Of a stretch of 50,254 bases of DNA, positions 10,135 to 17,817 are shown piece after piece; the stretch's first letter is position 1; every line of letters starts with the position of its first letter. The position numbers and the translations under genes were made by a program. The DNA is from Desulfamplus sp. (GTDB lineage: Bacteria; Desulfobacterota; Desulfobacteria; Desulfobacterales; Desulfobacteraceae), in NCBI GenBank assembly GCA_015232465.1, contig JADFZO010000013.1, positions 1-50,254 on the forward strand. Reading direction: 5' to 3'. Below the pieces are notes generated by a model, which was not told the DNA's origin, did not search any database, and saw only the letters and a list, made by a program, of their open reading frames with translations.

Positions 10135-10216
10135 AAAATACTCTCCTTGCTCCATTTATTAACCATTGCTAATAATAACCATCTATAACCATTAGCTTTT
10201 TTAAAAAAGCAATATA

Positions 10217-10262
10217 ATTGAAAAGAAAAAAGCTCTTGAAGGTTTATTTTTCAAGAGCTTTT
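10217..10262 (-). terminator. intrinsic terminator of tRNA-Ala
   Basis: A 13-bp perfect stem, AAAAGCTCTTGAA (10228-10240) with TTCAAGAGCTTTT (10250-10262), encloses a nine-base loop. Read on the minus strand it is followed by a T-rich tract (TTTTTTCTTTT), which suits termination of the tRNA-Ala transcript. Confidence 0.85.
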
Positions 10263-10294
10263 GAAGTTTATTTGGATATGGTTAGAAGGGATTA

Positions 10295-10370
10295 TGGTGG
10301 AGCTAAGGGGGATCGAACCCCTGACCTCATGGCTGCCAGCCATGCGCTCTCCCAGCTGAGCTACAGCCCC
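10295..10370 (-). tRNA. tRNA-Ala (anticodon GGC)
   Basis: On the minus strand, a complete 76-base class I tRNA begins GGGGCTGTAGCTCAGCTGGG and ends with the encoded CCA. The anticodon stem is CATGG/CCATG and the loop is CT-GGC-AG, which gives anticodon GGC for alanine. The T arm GGGGTTCGATCCCC is canonical. It has its own promoter and terminator. Confidence 0.97.
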
Positions 10371-10385
10371 ACAACAAATGCGGGT

Positions 10386-10414
10386 TAAATAAACAATTAT
10401 ATTGGGCGTGTCAA
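10386..10414 (-). promoter_or_regulatory. sigma-70 type promoter for tRNA-Ala
   Basis: The minus strand shows a perfect -35 TTGACA (10409-10414), a 17-base spacer and a weak -10 TATTTA (10386-10391). The tRNA starts at 10370, 15 bases after the -10 element. Confidence 0.65.
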
Positions 10415-10434
10415 TAAAAAAATTCCTTTTATTA

Positions 10435-11109
10435 TTAGCTTAATTTCCCCAACTTTAGTAATGAATCATTATAAACAGCATAAAATTGTTCATGCTCAAG
10501 TATTGTTCTTTGTAAAAGGCTCTCCATTGAGTTTATCTGATTATGATTTACAACCTGATCTACGCTTGAATGTAAGGAAGCCATGTTGTCCATTGTGTAA
10601 ATATTTTTTGAAATCAGAAAGACAACTATTTTTCGGCGAGACATCATATCAAGCTGGTTTAGATACTCCATAAGTCTGCGATAACCTTTTTGAGTAATAT
10701 CAAAATCTTCATCAACTATGATTATATTAAATAGATGATACGTCATACTTGTAATAGCTGTCTGCACATTCCCAACATTTAAAACATGATACTTCATACT
10801 GTTTATAGTTTTAACAGCAGCCTCGTTAGCATTAGGGTTAGCAACACACAACATCGCAGTCTTTGCACTTTTATCAAGAAGCATATCTCCAAAAGGTCTG
10901 TTTGCAACATTATATTCTGGAGTATCGCCATCTTCACGGGTATTTGAAGCAGATGCTGCTGGCTGCGAATTTTGTCTCCCATCTTCACCTACAAGGATAT
11001 TAATTGGCTCTTTGCATTTTGGACATGGAAACGAGACTTTTTTACCCTTAGGGATTTTTTCATCTGGTATTTTAAACTGTGTTTGACAGTGGTTACAGGC
11101 TATTTCCAT
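10435..11109 (-). CDS. zinc-ribbon protein with receiver-like (pseudo-receiver) domain
   Basis: The 224-residue protein begins with a small MJ0042-type zinc ribbon: two CxxC knuckles, CNHC and CPKC, within the first 35 residues. A low-complexity linker of about 40 residues leads to a domain with receiver-like alternation (MLCVANPNANEAA, FNIIIVDEDFD, VVFLISKN). The acidic pair and the conserved Thr/Lys of a working receiver are not evident, so I call it a pseudo-receiver. It is probably cytoplasmic. It is the last gene of the unit with the PilU-like and PilT ATPases, separated by 89 bases. That context suggests a regulatory or scaffolding role in type IV pilus function, which is inference. No family-level function is known to me. 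Confidence 0.7.
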   Translation of the reverse strand: MEIACNHCQTQFKIPDEKIPKGKKVSFPCPKCKEPINILVGEDGRQNSQPAASASNTREDGDTPEYNVANRPFGDMLLDKSAKTAMLCVANPNANEAAVKTINSMKYHVLNVGNVQTAITSMTYHLFNIIIVDEDFDITQKGYRRLMEYLNQLDMMSRRKIVVFLISKNIYTMDNMASLHSSVDQVVNHNQINSMESLLQRTILEHEQFYAVYNDSLLKLGKLS

Positions 11110-11198
11110 AGTTATCTAAATCCTTAAAATAGTTTTGTGGGCAATCTTTAAAATTGGCTATTGTTAAAAATTATGACCATAAAAGATGTAAACGGTTC

Positions 11199-12362
11199 TT
11201 AGTGTCCTGAATACTCCTCATCAAGCTCAAGAGTATCAATATCTGTGGTCTTTTCTCCTCTGGAGGCTTTAATAAAATCAAGTCCTCTGCTGACTGCTGC
11301 TCTTCGAGAGGCATAAGATATAGCTATATCTTCAGTTATCAATCCATGCTTGTAGAGATTAACAATATAGTTATCAAATGTGGTCATGCCAAAAGCCTCA
11401 CCATCAGTTATTATATCGTAAAAGGTCTTTCCTTCAGATTCAGCATTAAGAATAGAGTCTTTTACCCTAAGATTTGTCCCCATTATCTCAAAAGCAGCAA
11501 CACGACCCCCACTAACCTTTGGAAGAAGCCTTTGGCAGACAATCCACCTAACTGTATCTGCAAGACGAATGCGTATCTGATTCTCCTCTTCAGTTGAGAA
11601 CATACCAATAATACGGTTAATGGTCTGACCAGCATCAACTGTATGGAGTGTTGATAAGACAAGATGCCCAGTCTCAGCAGCAGAAAGACCAATCTCAACA
11701 GTCTCTCTATCACGCATCTCTCCTACAAGGATAATCTTAGGAGCCTGACGCAGTGCAGCCCTTAAACCACTTGCGTATGTATCAAAATCTGCACCAAGCT
11801 CTCGCTGGTTAAATGTCGCTTTTTTTTGTGGATGTTGGAACTCTATCGGATCCTCAAGCGTTATTACATGAACTGATCTGGTCTCATTTATATAGTCAAG
11901 AAACGCTGCAAGAGATGTGGTCTTACCACTACCCGTAGCACCAGTAACAAAAATAATACCGTTTCTTTCAAGCACCATTTTGTTAAATGCTGGCGGAAGG
12001 TTAAGACTCTTGATTGTGGGCATTTTTGTCTCAAGTTTTCTTAAAACAATTGAGTATTTGCCAGACCTTGAAAAGACATTTACCCTAAAACGAGCCTTGT
12101 CTCCAAGTGCATAAGATAGATCGCAAGAGCCTTGCGATAAAAGCATCTCAGTTAAACGCCTATCTTGCTTTATCATATTTAGGGCAATTCGCTCTGTCTG
12201 AAATGGGGTCAATACCTTAAAGTCAGGCTCCATCTTTACTGGAACAAGCACACCCGATGTCTCCACCTGAAGAGGTTTTCCTGGTGTCAAATTGAGATCA
12301 GATACATTATCGTTGGACTCAAGCATTTTGGTTAAAATGTGGTCAATTTCCCGTTTCTGCAT
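11199..12362 (-). CDS. PilU-like type IV pilus retraction ATPase
   Basis: A GspE/PilT superfamily hexameric ATPase of 387 residues. The Walker A motif GATGSGKTT is at residues 131-139; the Asp box (ITLEDPIEF), the Walker B region ILVGEMRDRETV and the His box LVLSTLHT follow in the expected order. The C-terminal segment, with a longer tail rich in acidic residues than PilT, resembles PilU, the accessory retraction motor that works with PilT. The true PilT gene lies directly upstream with a 56-base gap. It should act at the cytoplasmic base of the pilus, driving pilin depolymerisation. No pilin or assembly ATPase gene is in the window. Confidence 0.88.
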   Translation of the reverse strand: MQKREIDHILTKMLESNDNVSDLNLTPGKPLQVETSGVLVPVKMEPDFKVLTPFQTERIALNMIKQDRRLTEMLLSQGSCDLSYALGDKARFRVNVFSRSGKYSIVLRKLETKMPTIKSLNLPPAFNKMVLERNGIIFVTGATGSGKTTSLAAFLDYINETRSVHVITLEDPIEFQHPQKKATFNQRELGADFDTYASGLRAALRQAPKIILVGEMRDRETVEIGLSAAETGHLVLSTLHTVDAGQTINRIIGMFSTEEENQIRIRLADTVRWIVCQRLLPKVSGGRVAAFEIMGTNLRVKDSILNAESEGKTFYDIITDGEAFGMTTFDNYIVNLYKHGLITEDIAISYASRRAAVSRGLDFIKASRGEKTTDIDTLELDEEYSGH

Positions 12363-12418
12363 GTAAACTCTTTCCTTATTTGTTTAACCTGATTTTTTAC
12401 AAAAAAAAGCAAAAAGCC

Positions 12419-13501
12419 TTAAGCCTCTGTAAAATCTGCAGGTGGGTTTTTCAAGAGTGGTCTAAATAGAGCTTTGTTATTCGATTTTGTGTATGCCTCT
12501 TCTGCACTTATCCAGTGTTTGTTATAAAGCTGCATTATGGCATCATCAAGAAGCTGCATTCCATACTGCTTTCCAGTCTGAATTGCAGATGGAATCTGGT
12601 GAGTTTTGGATTCACGGACAAGGTTACGAACTGCTGGTGTTGCAATAAGAACCTCAAGAGCTGCACAACGTCCTCTTTTATCAATTCGTTTAAATAGCAC
12701 CTGAGCAATTATTGCCCTTATAGAATCAGATAGAGTTGATCGTATCTGTGCCTGCTGATTGGCTGGAAAAACCTCAATAACACGATCCACAGTCTTTGCA
12801 GCACTTGATGTGTGAAGCGTTCCAAAGACAAGATGACCAGTTGAAGATGCCTCAATTGCAAGCGATATTGTCTCAAGGTCTCTCATCTCACCTACAAGGA
12901 TAATATCAGGGTCTTCACGAAGAGCACCCCTTAGTGCTGATGAAAATGTTTTAGTATGAAGACCAACCTCTCTGTGGTTTACAATACACCCCTGACTTTT
13001 ATGGACAAACTCTATTGGGTCTTCAACTGTTATGATGTGATCTTTTCTGATTCTGTTTGCCTGATCAATTATGGCTGCAAGTGTGGTTGATTTACCGCTT
13101 CCAGTAGGTCCTGTTACCAACACAAGCCCTCTTGGAAGGCTTGCCAATTTAGATACAACAGGCGGAAGTCCTAACTGTTCAGCAGTGAGTATCTCTGCGG
13201 GAATCTCCCTAAAAACTGCTGAAATACCTTTACGCTGCATAAAAAAGTTTGCTCTATACCTTGCAAGACCCGGAATTTCATAACCAAAATCAACATCTCC
13301 AGTCTCTTCAAAAACCTTGATTTTATCTTCAGGCGTTATCTCATACAGGATACTTCGTAACTCATCATTTGACAGAACATTATACTTAATACGCTCTATA
13401 TCACCATGTAGCCTCAATGCAGGAGGTAAGCCAGAAACAAGATGAAGGTCAGATGCCCCCTGATCGTTCATTAACTTAAAAAAAGCATCTATTTTAGCCA
13501 T
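12419..13501 (-). CDS. pilT: type IV pilus twitching motility ATPase PilT
   Basis: The 360-residue protein has the typical PilT length and motif set: Walker A GPTGSGKST at 131-139, Asp box ITVEDPIEFVH, Walker B IILVGEMRDLETIS and His box LVFGTLHTSSAAKT. The C-terminal helix motif AVRNLVRESKTHQIPS matches the PilT AIRNLIRE element needed for retraction. It powers pilus retraction, and so twitching motility or surface attachment, from the cytoplasmic face of the inner membrane. It is preceded by a cNMP/PilZ gene (33-base gap) and followed by a paralogue of PilU type, so the two motors are co-expressed. The start at 13501 matches the family's N-terminus (MAKIDAFFKLM). Confidence 0.93.
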   Translation of the reverse strand: MAKIDAFFKLMNDQGASDLHLVSGLPPALRLHGDIERIKYNVLSNDELRSILYEITPEDKIKVFEETGDVDFGYEIPGLARYRANFFMQRKGISAVFREIPAEILTAEQLGLPPVVSKLASLPRGLVLVTGPTGSGKSTTLAAIIDQANRIRKDHIITVEDPIEFVHKSQGCIVNHREVGLHTKTFSSALRGALREDPDIILVGEMRDLETISLAIEASSTGHLVFGTLHTSSAAKTVDRVIEVFPANQQAQIRSTLSDSIRAIIAQVLFKRIDKRGRCAALEVLIATPAVRNLVRESKTHQIPSAIQTGKQYGMQLLDDAIMQLYNKHWISAEEAYTKSNNKALFRPLLKNPPADFTEA

Positions 13502-13534
13502 AAATCAATCCTTATTTTAAAAAAATGGTTTTAG

Positions 13535-14566
13535 TTATTTAAAAATATTGTCATCAGGACTCGTTACAAGATTTTCAATTACATCGTATAGAGTTGCCTT
13601 ACTCATATCTTTTTCAAAATCTACATGGATAGCGTAATCATTAAAAAGATGGTAACCTACACCAACTACGGTTCCTTTTTTTATAACTTTTCTGCTCTCA
13701 TCTCGTAAAACAAATTTCATTGCTATATCTCTTCCAAGCAGCAGCCTTGCTGTCTCCTTTTTTGTTGTTATATAAAATGAGACTCCAGCGGCTGATATGT
13801 CTGATAAATTTCCCCTAAAAGGTTTTCCAATAGCTTTATCGTCAGCCCCAACTAACATTACCATCACCTGTCCTGAAACATTAGCTCTTTGATATACTCT
13901 TCTCTCCAGCCCCTTTTGCTTTATCAAATCAACTATACTGCCCTCTTTTGATTTTAAACAAAAATCTTTCAGTTTAGAAGAGAGGGAGGGTAAAGAGGTC
14001 TCCCAACGCTGAAAAGATGCTCTGCTTATGGTGTCAATTTTTGTTCCAGTCAAAGAGATCGTTGATGTTGTGCAGACTGTTATTGGAAAAAATGAGTCAT
14101 CTCCAGCAATGTTACCAGCTTCTAAAATTTTTAAAAGGGTCTCTTTGTTATTTTGTAGATAGACTATTTTTACCTGTCCTCTTTTTATAAAGTATAGATT
14201 TGAGTTTGGCTCACCCTGCTTGAAAATTATCTGATCTGGAAAATAAATCTCCTCCTCCATAGCACTATAAAGTGCGTTTGCCTCCTCTGTTGTAAGTGTT
14301 GAAAAAAGAGGTTGCCACAGTTGCAGACTATCTTGACTAATCGCCCCTTGTTTTTGCTCATCAATAATCTCACCAGAGGTTATAATCTCAGTTAAAGCCA
14401 AGCTATTGATCTCTATTAATCTATCTCTTAAAGCCTCAGCTTTAACAAAATCCCTTTTTTTTGCATAATGGACAGATAGATCAAAAAGTATTTTAACTGC
14501 CTGTTCAATGTTATTTTCTGCAATATACTTTTCTACTAAAACCTCTTGGTTAATCATGTTATCCAT
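13535..14566 (-). CDS. cyclic nucleotide-binding and PilZ domain protein
   Basis: A 343-residue putative signal integrator. An N-terminal helical region (about 1-80) resembles a tetratricopeptide-like hairpin; a cNMP-binding/CRP effector domain spans about 85-205 (IIFKQGEPNSNLYFIKRG); a PilZ domain spans about 220-335. The PilZ c-di-GMP motifs are intact: Arg223-x3-Arg227 and the D-x-S-x-x-G motif at Asp256-Gly261. It could therefore respond to two second messengers, although whether the cNMP pocket binds a nucleotide cannot be read with confidence because the usual arginine-containing phosphate cassette is not evident. It lies in one unit with pilT and pilU-like genes, suggesting c-di-GMP control of pilus retraction. 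No DNA-binding domain is present. Confidence 0.85.
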   Translation of the reverse strand: MDNMINQEVLVEKYIAENNIEQAVKILFDLSVHYAKKRDFVKAEALRDRLIEINSLALTEIITSGEIIDEQKQGAISQDSLQLWQPLFSTLTTEEANALYSAMEEEIYFPDQIIFKQGEPNSNLYFIKRGQVKIVYLQNNKETLLKILEAGNIAGDDSFFPITVCTTSTISLTGTKIDTISRASFQRWETSLPSLSSKLKDFCLKSKEGSIVDLIKQKGLERRVYQRANVSGQVMVMLVGADDKAIGKPFRGNLSDISAAGVSFYITTKKETARLLLGRDIAMKFVLRDESRKVIKKGTVVGVGYHLFNDYAIHVDFEKDMSKATLYDVIENLVTSPDDNIFK

Positions 14567-14606
14567 AAAGATTTTTCCTTATAAAAAGTAACCTTAGAGC
14601 AAAAGA

Positions 14607-15107
14607 TTATGCCTGCTTTAAAAATAGAAGGGTTGAGTCGTTCTCTTCTGCAGCTCTATTTTCAGCTTTGCTCATCTCAAGAAGCCTTGAGTGTGTCTCA
14701 ATAACTGATGATATTTGTATCTCAATCTGCATACGTTGACGTTTTAACTCACTTATATCACTATGAAGCTGAGAGAGTCTATGATGAGCCTTGTTAAGAA
14801 TCTTTTCAGCCTCAACTTCAGCCTCAGCAATTATAGATTCAGCAGCTTTTTGAGCATTTTTTTTCATCTCTGCCATCACAGCCTCAGAGTGAATAATAGC
14901 CCGCTGCATTGCCCCTTCCCTTGCTTTATAACCTTGATTTTCTAAATTAAGTCTATGGTTCTCCTCTTTTATAGATTCAATTGTAGAGTTTAAATACTCA
15001 ACCTCTCTTGCAACTTCCCATAAAAAAAGCTCAACCTCCTCAACATCAAATCCTCTAAATCTTCGGGAAAACTCCTTTTGCTCAACAACAGTAGATGTAA
15101 TACCCAT
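14607..15107 (-). CDS. DivIVA domain-containing protein
   Basis: The N-terminus, ending the first conserved block in FRGFDVEEVELFLWEVA, is the DivIVA membrane-curvature-sensing motif. The rest of the 166 residues is mostly charged coiled coil (about 35-150) with many Glu, Lys and Ala. DivIVA proteins collect at curved membranes such as poles and septa and recruit partners. A proteobacterial member next to a YggT membrane protein is a common pairing. Here it also precedes pilus motor genes, so polar placement of pili is a reasonable guess. The start has a GGAGG-type ribosome site (TCCTCC on the plus strand at 15110-15115), close enough to fix it. Confidence 0.88.
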   Translation of the reverse strand: MGITSTVVEQKEFSRRFRGFDVEEVELFLWEVAREVEYLNSTIESIKEENHRLNLENQGYKAREGAMQRAIIHSEAVMAEMKKNAQKAAESIIAEAEVEAEKILNKAHHRLSQLHSDISELKRQRMQIEIQISSVIETHSRLLEMSKAENRAAEENDSTLLFLKQA

Positions 15108-15116
15108 AATCCTCCT

Positions 15117-15416
15117 TTACATAAACGAGAGTGCTACCTTATGAAGAGTTCCAACAAGAAAATTTTGCAAAAAAATAATTCCAAGCATAGCAATAATTGG
15201 GGATATATCAATGCCTCCAAAATCAAATGGCATTCGCCGTCTTATTTGGTACAAAAGAGGCTCTGTGGTGTTATGGATAAATCTTACAATATTATTATAA
15301 GGATCAGGATTGACCCAAGATAACACGGCCCGTGCAATAATAATCCACATAAATATACTCAATATATAATCAAGAACAATAGCAACAGCCTTTAAAAAAT
15401 TGCCTAAGACAAACAT
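15117..15416 (-). CDS. YggT family integral membrane protein
   Basis: The 99-residue protein has two hydrophobic stretches (about residues 5-30 and 70-92) flanking the conserved SWVNPDPYNNIVRFI and TEPLLYQIRR block that marks the YggT family. The biochemical role is not settled; members sit in the inner membrane and often lie beside division or DivIVA-like genes. The DivIVA gene begins nine bases after this stop, so the two are almost surely co-transcribed. It heads the minus-strand unit that runs to about 10435. An AAGGAG sequence is found 14 bases upstream of the ATG, somewhat far for a ribosome site. Confidence 0.9.
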   Translation of the reverse strand: MFVLGNFLKAVAIVLDYILSIFMWIIIARAVLSWVNPDPYNNIVRFIHNTTEPLLYQIRRRMPFDFGGIDISPIIAMLGIIFLQNFLVGTLHKVALSFM

Positions 15417-15477
15417 GGTTAAGATATTATCTCCTTATTATTAAAAATAGTTAGGGGGGGATAGCGTTTAAAAAAAG

Positions 15478-15506
15478 AGATATTTCATTTCTGATTTGAA
15501 AGTCAA
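15478..15506 (-). promoter_or_regulatory. possible sigma-70 promoter of the yggT-divIVA-pil unit
   Basis: In the 142-base gap upstream of the YggT gene, the minus strand has TTGACT (15501-15506) and, 17 bases on, ATATCT (15478-15483), or TATCTC with an 18-base spacer. The -35 element is good and the -10 element is weak, so this is only a candidate. Confidence 0.35.
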
Positions 15507-15558
15507 GAGATTTTGACCTTTTATATCGTTTTAAAAACGCTCTTTAAAAAATAGATAG

Positions 15559-17787
15559 TCAAAAACTATTAATAGCTTCAGATGGAAGTGTGAGCATAAC
15601 AGATGTGCCTGAACTTTGATTGCTTGATTCAATTGAAAATGATGCACCTATGAGCTTTGCCCTGTAAGTCATAATTCGTATTCCCATGCCTTTTGTCTCT
15701 AAGGAGTTATCCATTCCAACCCCGTTATCGTGGATAGATAGGCAGAGGTTACCATCTTTAATATTAAGCTCAATAACAATTTTGCTTGCCCTGCCGTGTC
15801 TGATAGCATTTTGGATAGCCTCGCCAACTATATGGTAAAGATTTATTACTATCATTGAGTTATGAATCTCTACCATCTCTTCACACTCAATTGAGCAGTC
15901 AAGCTGGTGCAGAAGTTTTGTGTTGTTGACAAGCTCTCGCAGTGAAGACTCTAAACCATAATCAAAATATGCAGGACAAAGCCCGCGCGCCAAACGCCGA
16001 GTCTTATAAATAGCCTCTTTTATAAGCTCTGTTATCTTATCAGAGAGATTAAGAGCATCAAAAGAGTAACCCTCAACTTTACGCTTTAAAACCTTTGTTA
16101 GCCCTTCAATTCCTATTAAATGGGGGCAAAGATCGTCATGCAGATCATTTCCAATCTTTTGACGCTCCCGCTCCCCTGTCTCCATGATGCTCTTTTCTAA
16201 AAATTTAACCTCAGATATATCTCTGTGGGTAGCTACGCTTCCTGCTGGGCGACCATACTTATCTCTATAAACAGAGCCTCTAATACTAACATCAATAAGT
16301 TTGCCTGACTTTGCCCGTCTTCTTGTCTCTGAAATTGATACAGGCTCACCTTGTAGAACCAACTTTATGGCACTAATTGCCTCCTGCCAATGCTCTTCTG
16401 GAACAAATTTATCCATTTTAGATCCAACTATCTCGTCAAATGTGTAGCCAAACACCCGTGTAAATGCTGGATTTGCATAGGTAACTTCACCCTCCATGTT
16501 ATAGACAATAATCGGATCAGGGGTTGCCTCCATTACAGAGCGATAACGCTCCTCACTTAGCTCAAGAGCCTCTTGGGCAAGTTTTCTCTCAACTATTTCA
16601 GCCTGAAGAGTTTTATTATATTTTTCAAGTTTTTCCATAAATGTATTGTAGTAGAATGCAAGCTGCCCAACCTCATCATGGGAGTTCATATTTACAATGC
16701 GATCTGAAAATCCGTCCTGAATCTCTTGATTAAATCTGCTCATCAACTCTCGAAGAGGCTTTGTGATTGTGGCACTTAAAAAAAACGATATTGGGATAAA
16801 AATAATAAGAGATGCAACACCCATAAATATTATGATGTTTTTTATGATATTAAGAGGCGAGTAGAACTCATCAAGATAGCTTGCAGATGCAACAAGCCAC
16901 TCATACTCAGGAATAACATTAAAAATCACAAGTTTTTTTCTCAAATCATCATCATTTGGATTTTTCCACTCATATATCAACTTACCATTTTGCATCTGGA
17001 GCATCTGCTGATAAAAACTTGCTGAAAATCTTTTATCTTTAACAATATTAACCCCTTCAAGCTCAGGGTGGATAATTATATTTCCCTTCATATCCATAAC
17101 ATAAGAGTAGCCTGTCTTTCCAAACTTTTGGCTTGATATGCTCTCTTTAAAATCGCTGATATTTACAAGCCTCTCAAACTCTTTTCGATAAGATGATACA
17201 GTTATAAGCCAATCCCAAGGCTCAAAATAGTTGATATACATAGCCTTAGGCATAGCAAAAGGCTCATCTGGATTTTTCCAAAAGTACTCAATATATCCAT
17301 TTTTCATCTTAATCATCTGCTGAACAAATTGGTGATCAGATATATCAAGCCCTTCAAGGAGCTTTTGCGGATGTTTTAAAACTTTACCCCTACCATCAAG
17401 AATGCAAAGATAACCAGTAACTCCAACCTTTTGACAAAGCACAATCTCAACAGCCCTCTCTTTTGCCTCTTGTAAGGTAATATCTCCTTTTTTTTGAAGA
17501 TTGTAGAGGTGCTGAATAATCTCATAATTTTTCTCTGCTGTAGCGCGTATATGGTTCTTTATTGAGACAGATACAGCGGTTCTGACGTTATTTAGGATCG
17601 CTGTTGTTGAGTTTTTAAGCTCGCTCTCAATATTTTTCTCCACTGTTGATTTTACAATAGAGTAGAGAATCAGACTTGCAAGCCCCATAATTAAGATAAA
17701 TGTTGCAGAGTAGATAGATAGGAGTTTGTAGCGGATTCTGAAATTTTTGATAAATTTCATAGGGTTGAGGTTATATTTTATCGTCAT
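15559..17787 (-). CDS. membrane sensor histidine kinase, double Cache-HAMP-PAS-HisKA_3
   Basis: The 742-residue kinase has a first transmembrane helix near residues 20-45. A periplasmic sensor region follows with two similar Cache repeats (VGVTGYLCILDGRGKVLKHP and FGKTGYSYVMDMKGNIIIHP). A second helix near 325-345, HAMP, and one PAS domain (about 425-545) precede a NarX/DegS-type HisKA_3 dimerisation domain with His550 in IGNDLHDDL. A HATPase domain (NAIRHG, DNGVGMD) ends the protein. Kinases of this type partner LuxR-type regulators; none adjoins it, so it is an orphan here. The gene lies 30 bases after the desulfidase-like gene, suggesting co-transcription. Cache domains of this kind often bind small organic acids or amino acids; the ligand is unknown. 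Confidence 0.9.
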   Translation of the reverse strand: MTIKYNLNPMKFIKNFRIRYKLLSIYSATFILIMGLASLILYSIVKSTVEKNIESELKNSTTAILNNVRTAVSVSIKNHIRATAEKNYEIIQHLYNLQKKGDITLQEAKERAVEIVLCQKVGVTGYLCILDGRGKVLKHPQKLLEGLDISDHQFVQQMIKMKNGYIEYFWKNPDEPFAMPKAMYINYFEPWDWLITVSSYRKEFERLVNISDFKESISSQKFGKTGYSYVMDMKGNIIIHPELEGVNIVKDKRFSASFYQQMLQMQNGKLIYEWKNPNDDDLRKKLVIFNVIPEYEWLVASASYLDEFYSPLNIIKNIIIFMGVASLIIFIPISFFLSATITKPLRELMSRFNQEIQDGFSDRIVNMNSHDEVGQLAFYYNTFMEKLEKYNKTLQAEIVERKLAQEALELSEERYRSVMEATPDPIIVYNMEGEVTYANPAFTRVFGYTFDEIVGSKMDKFVPEEHWQEAISAIKLVLQGEPVSISETRRRAKSGKLIDVSIRGSVYRDKYGRPAGSVATHRDISEVKFLEKSIMETGERERQKIGNDLHDDLCPHLIGIEGLTKVLKRKVEGYSFDALNLSDKITELIKEAIYKTRRLARGLCPAYFDYGLESSLRELVNNTKLLHQLDCSIECEEMVEIHNSMIVINLYHIVGEAIQNAIRHGRASKIVIELNIKDGNLCLSIHDNGVGMDNSLETKGMGIRIMTYRAKLIGASFSIESSNQSSGTSVMLTLPSEAINSF

Positions 17788-17817
17788 TGTGAAATTTAAA
17801 ATATTGCTCGCATTTTT

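Noticed and set aside
15454..15460. Run of seven G residues in an AT-rich gap, as a possible phase-variable tract
   Set aside because: Only seven bases, about 40 bases upstream of the YggT start, and not within an identifiable promoter spacer or coding frame.
15530..15542. CGTTTT-A-AAAACG inverted repeat in the gap before the YggT gene
   Set aside because: It is short and AT-only apart from the end pairs, with no T-run in the right place; too likely by chance.
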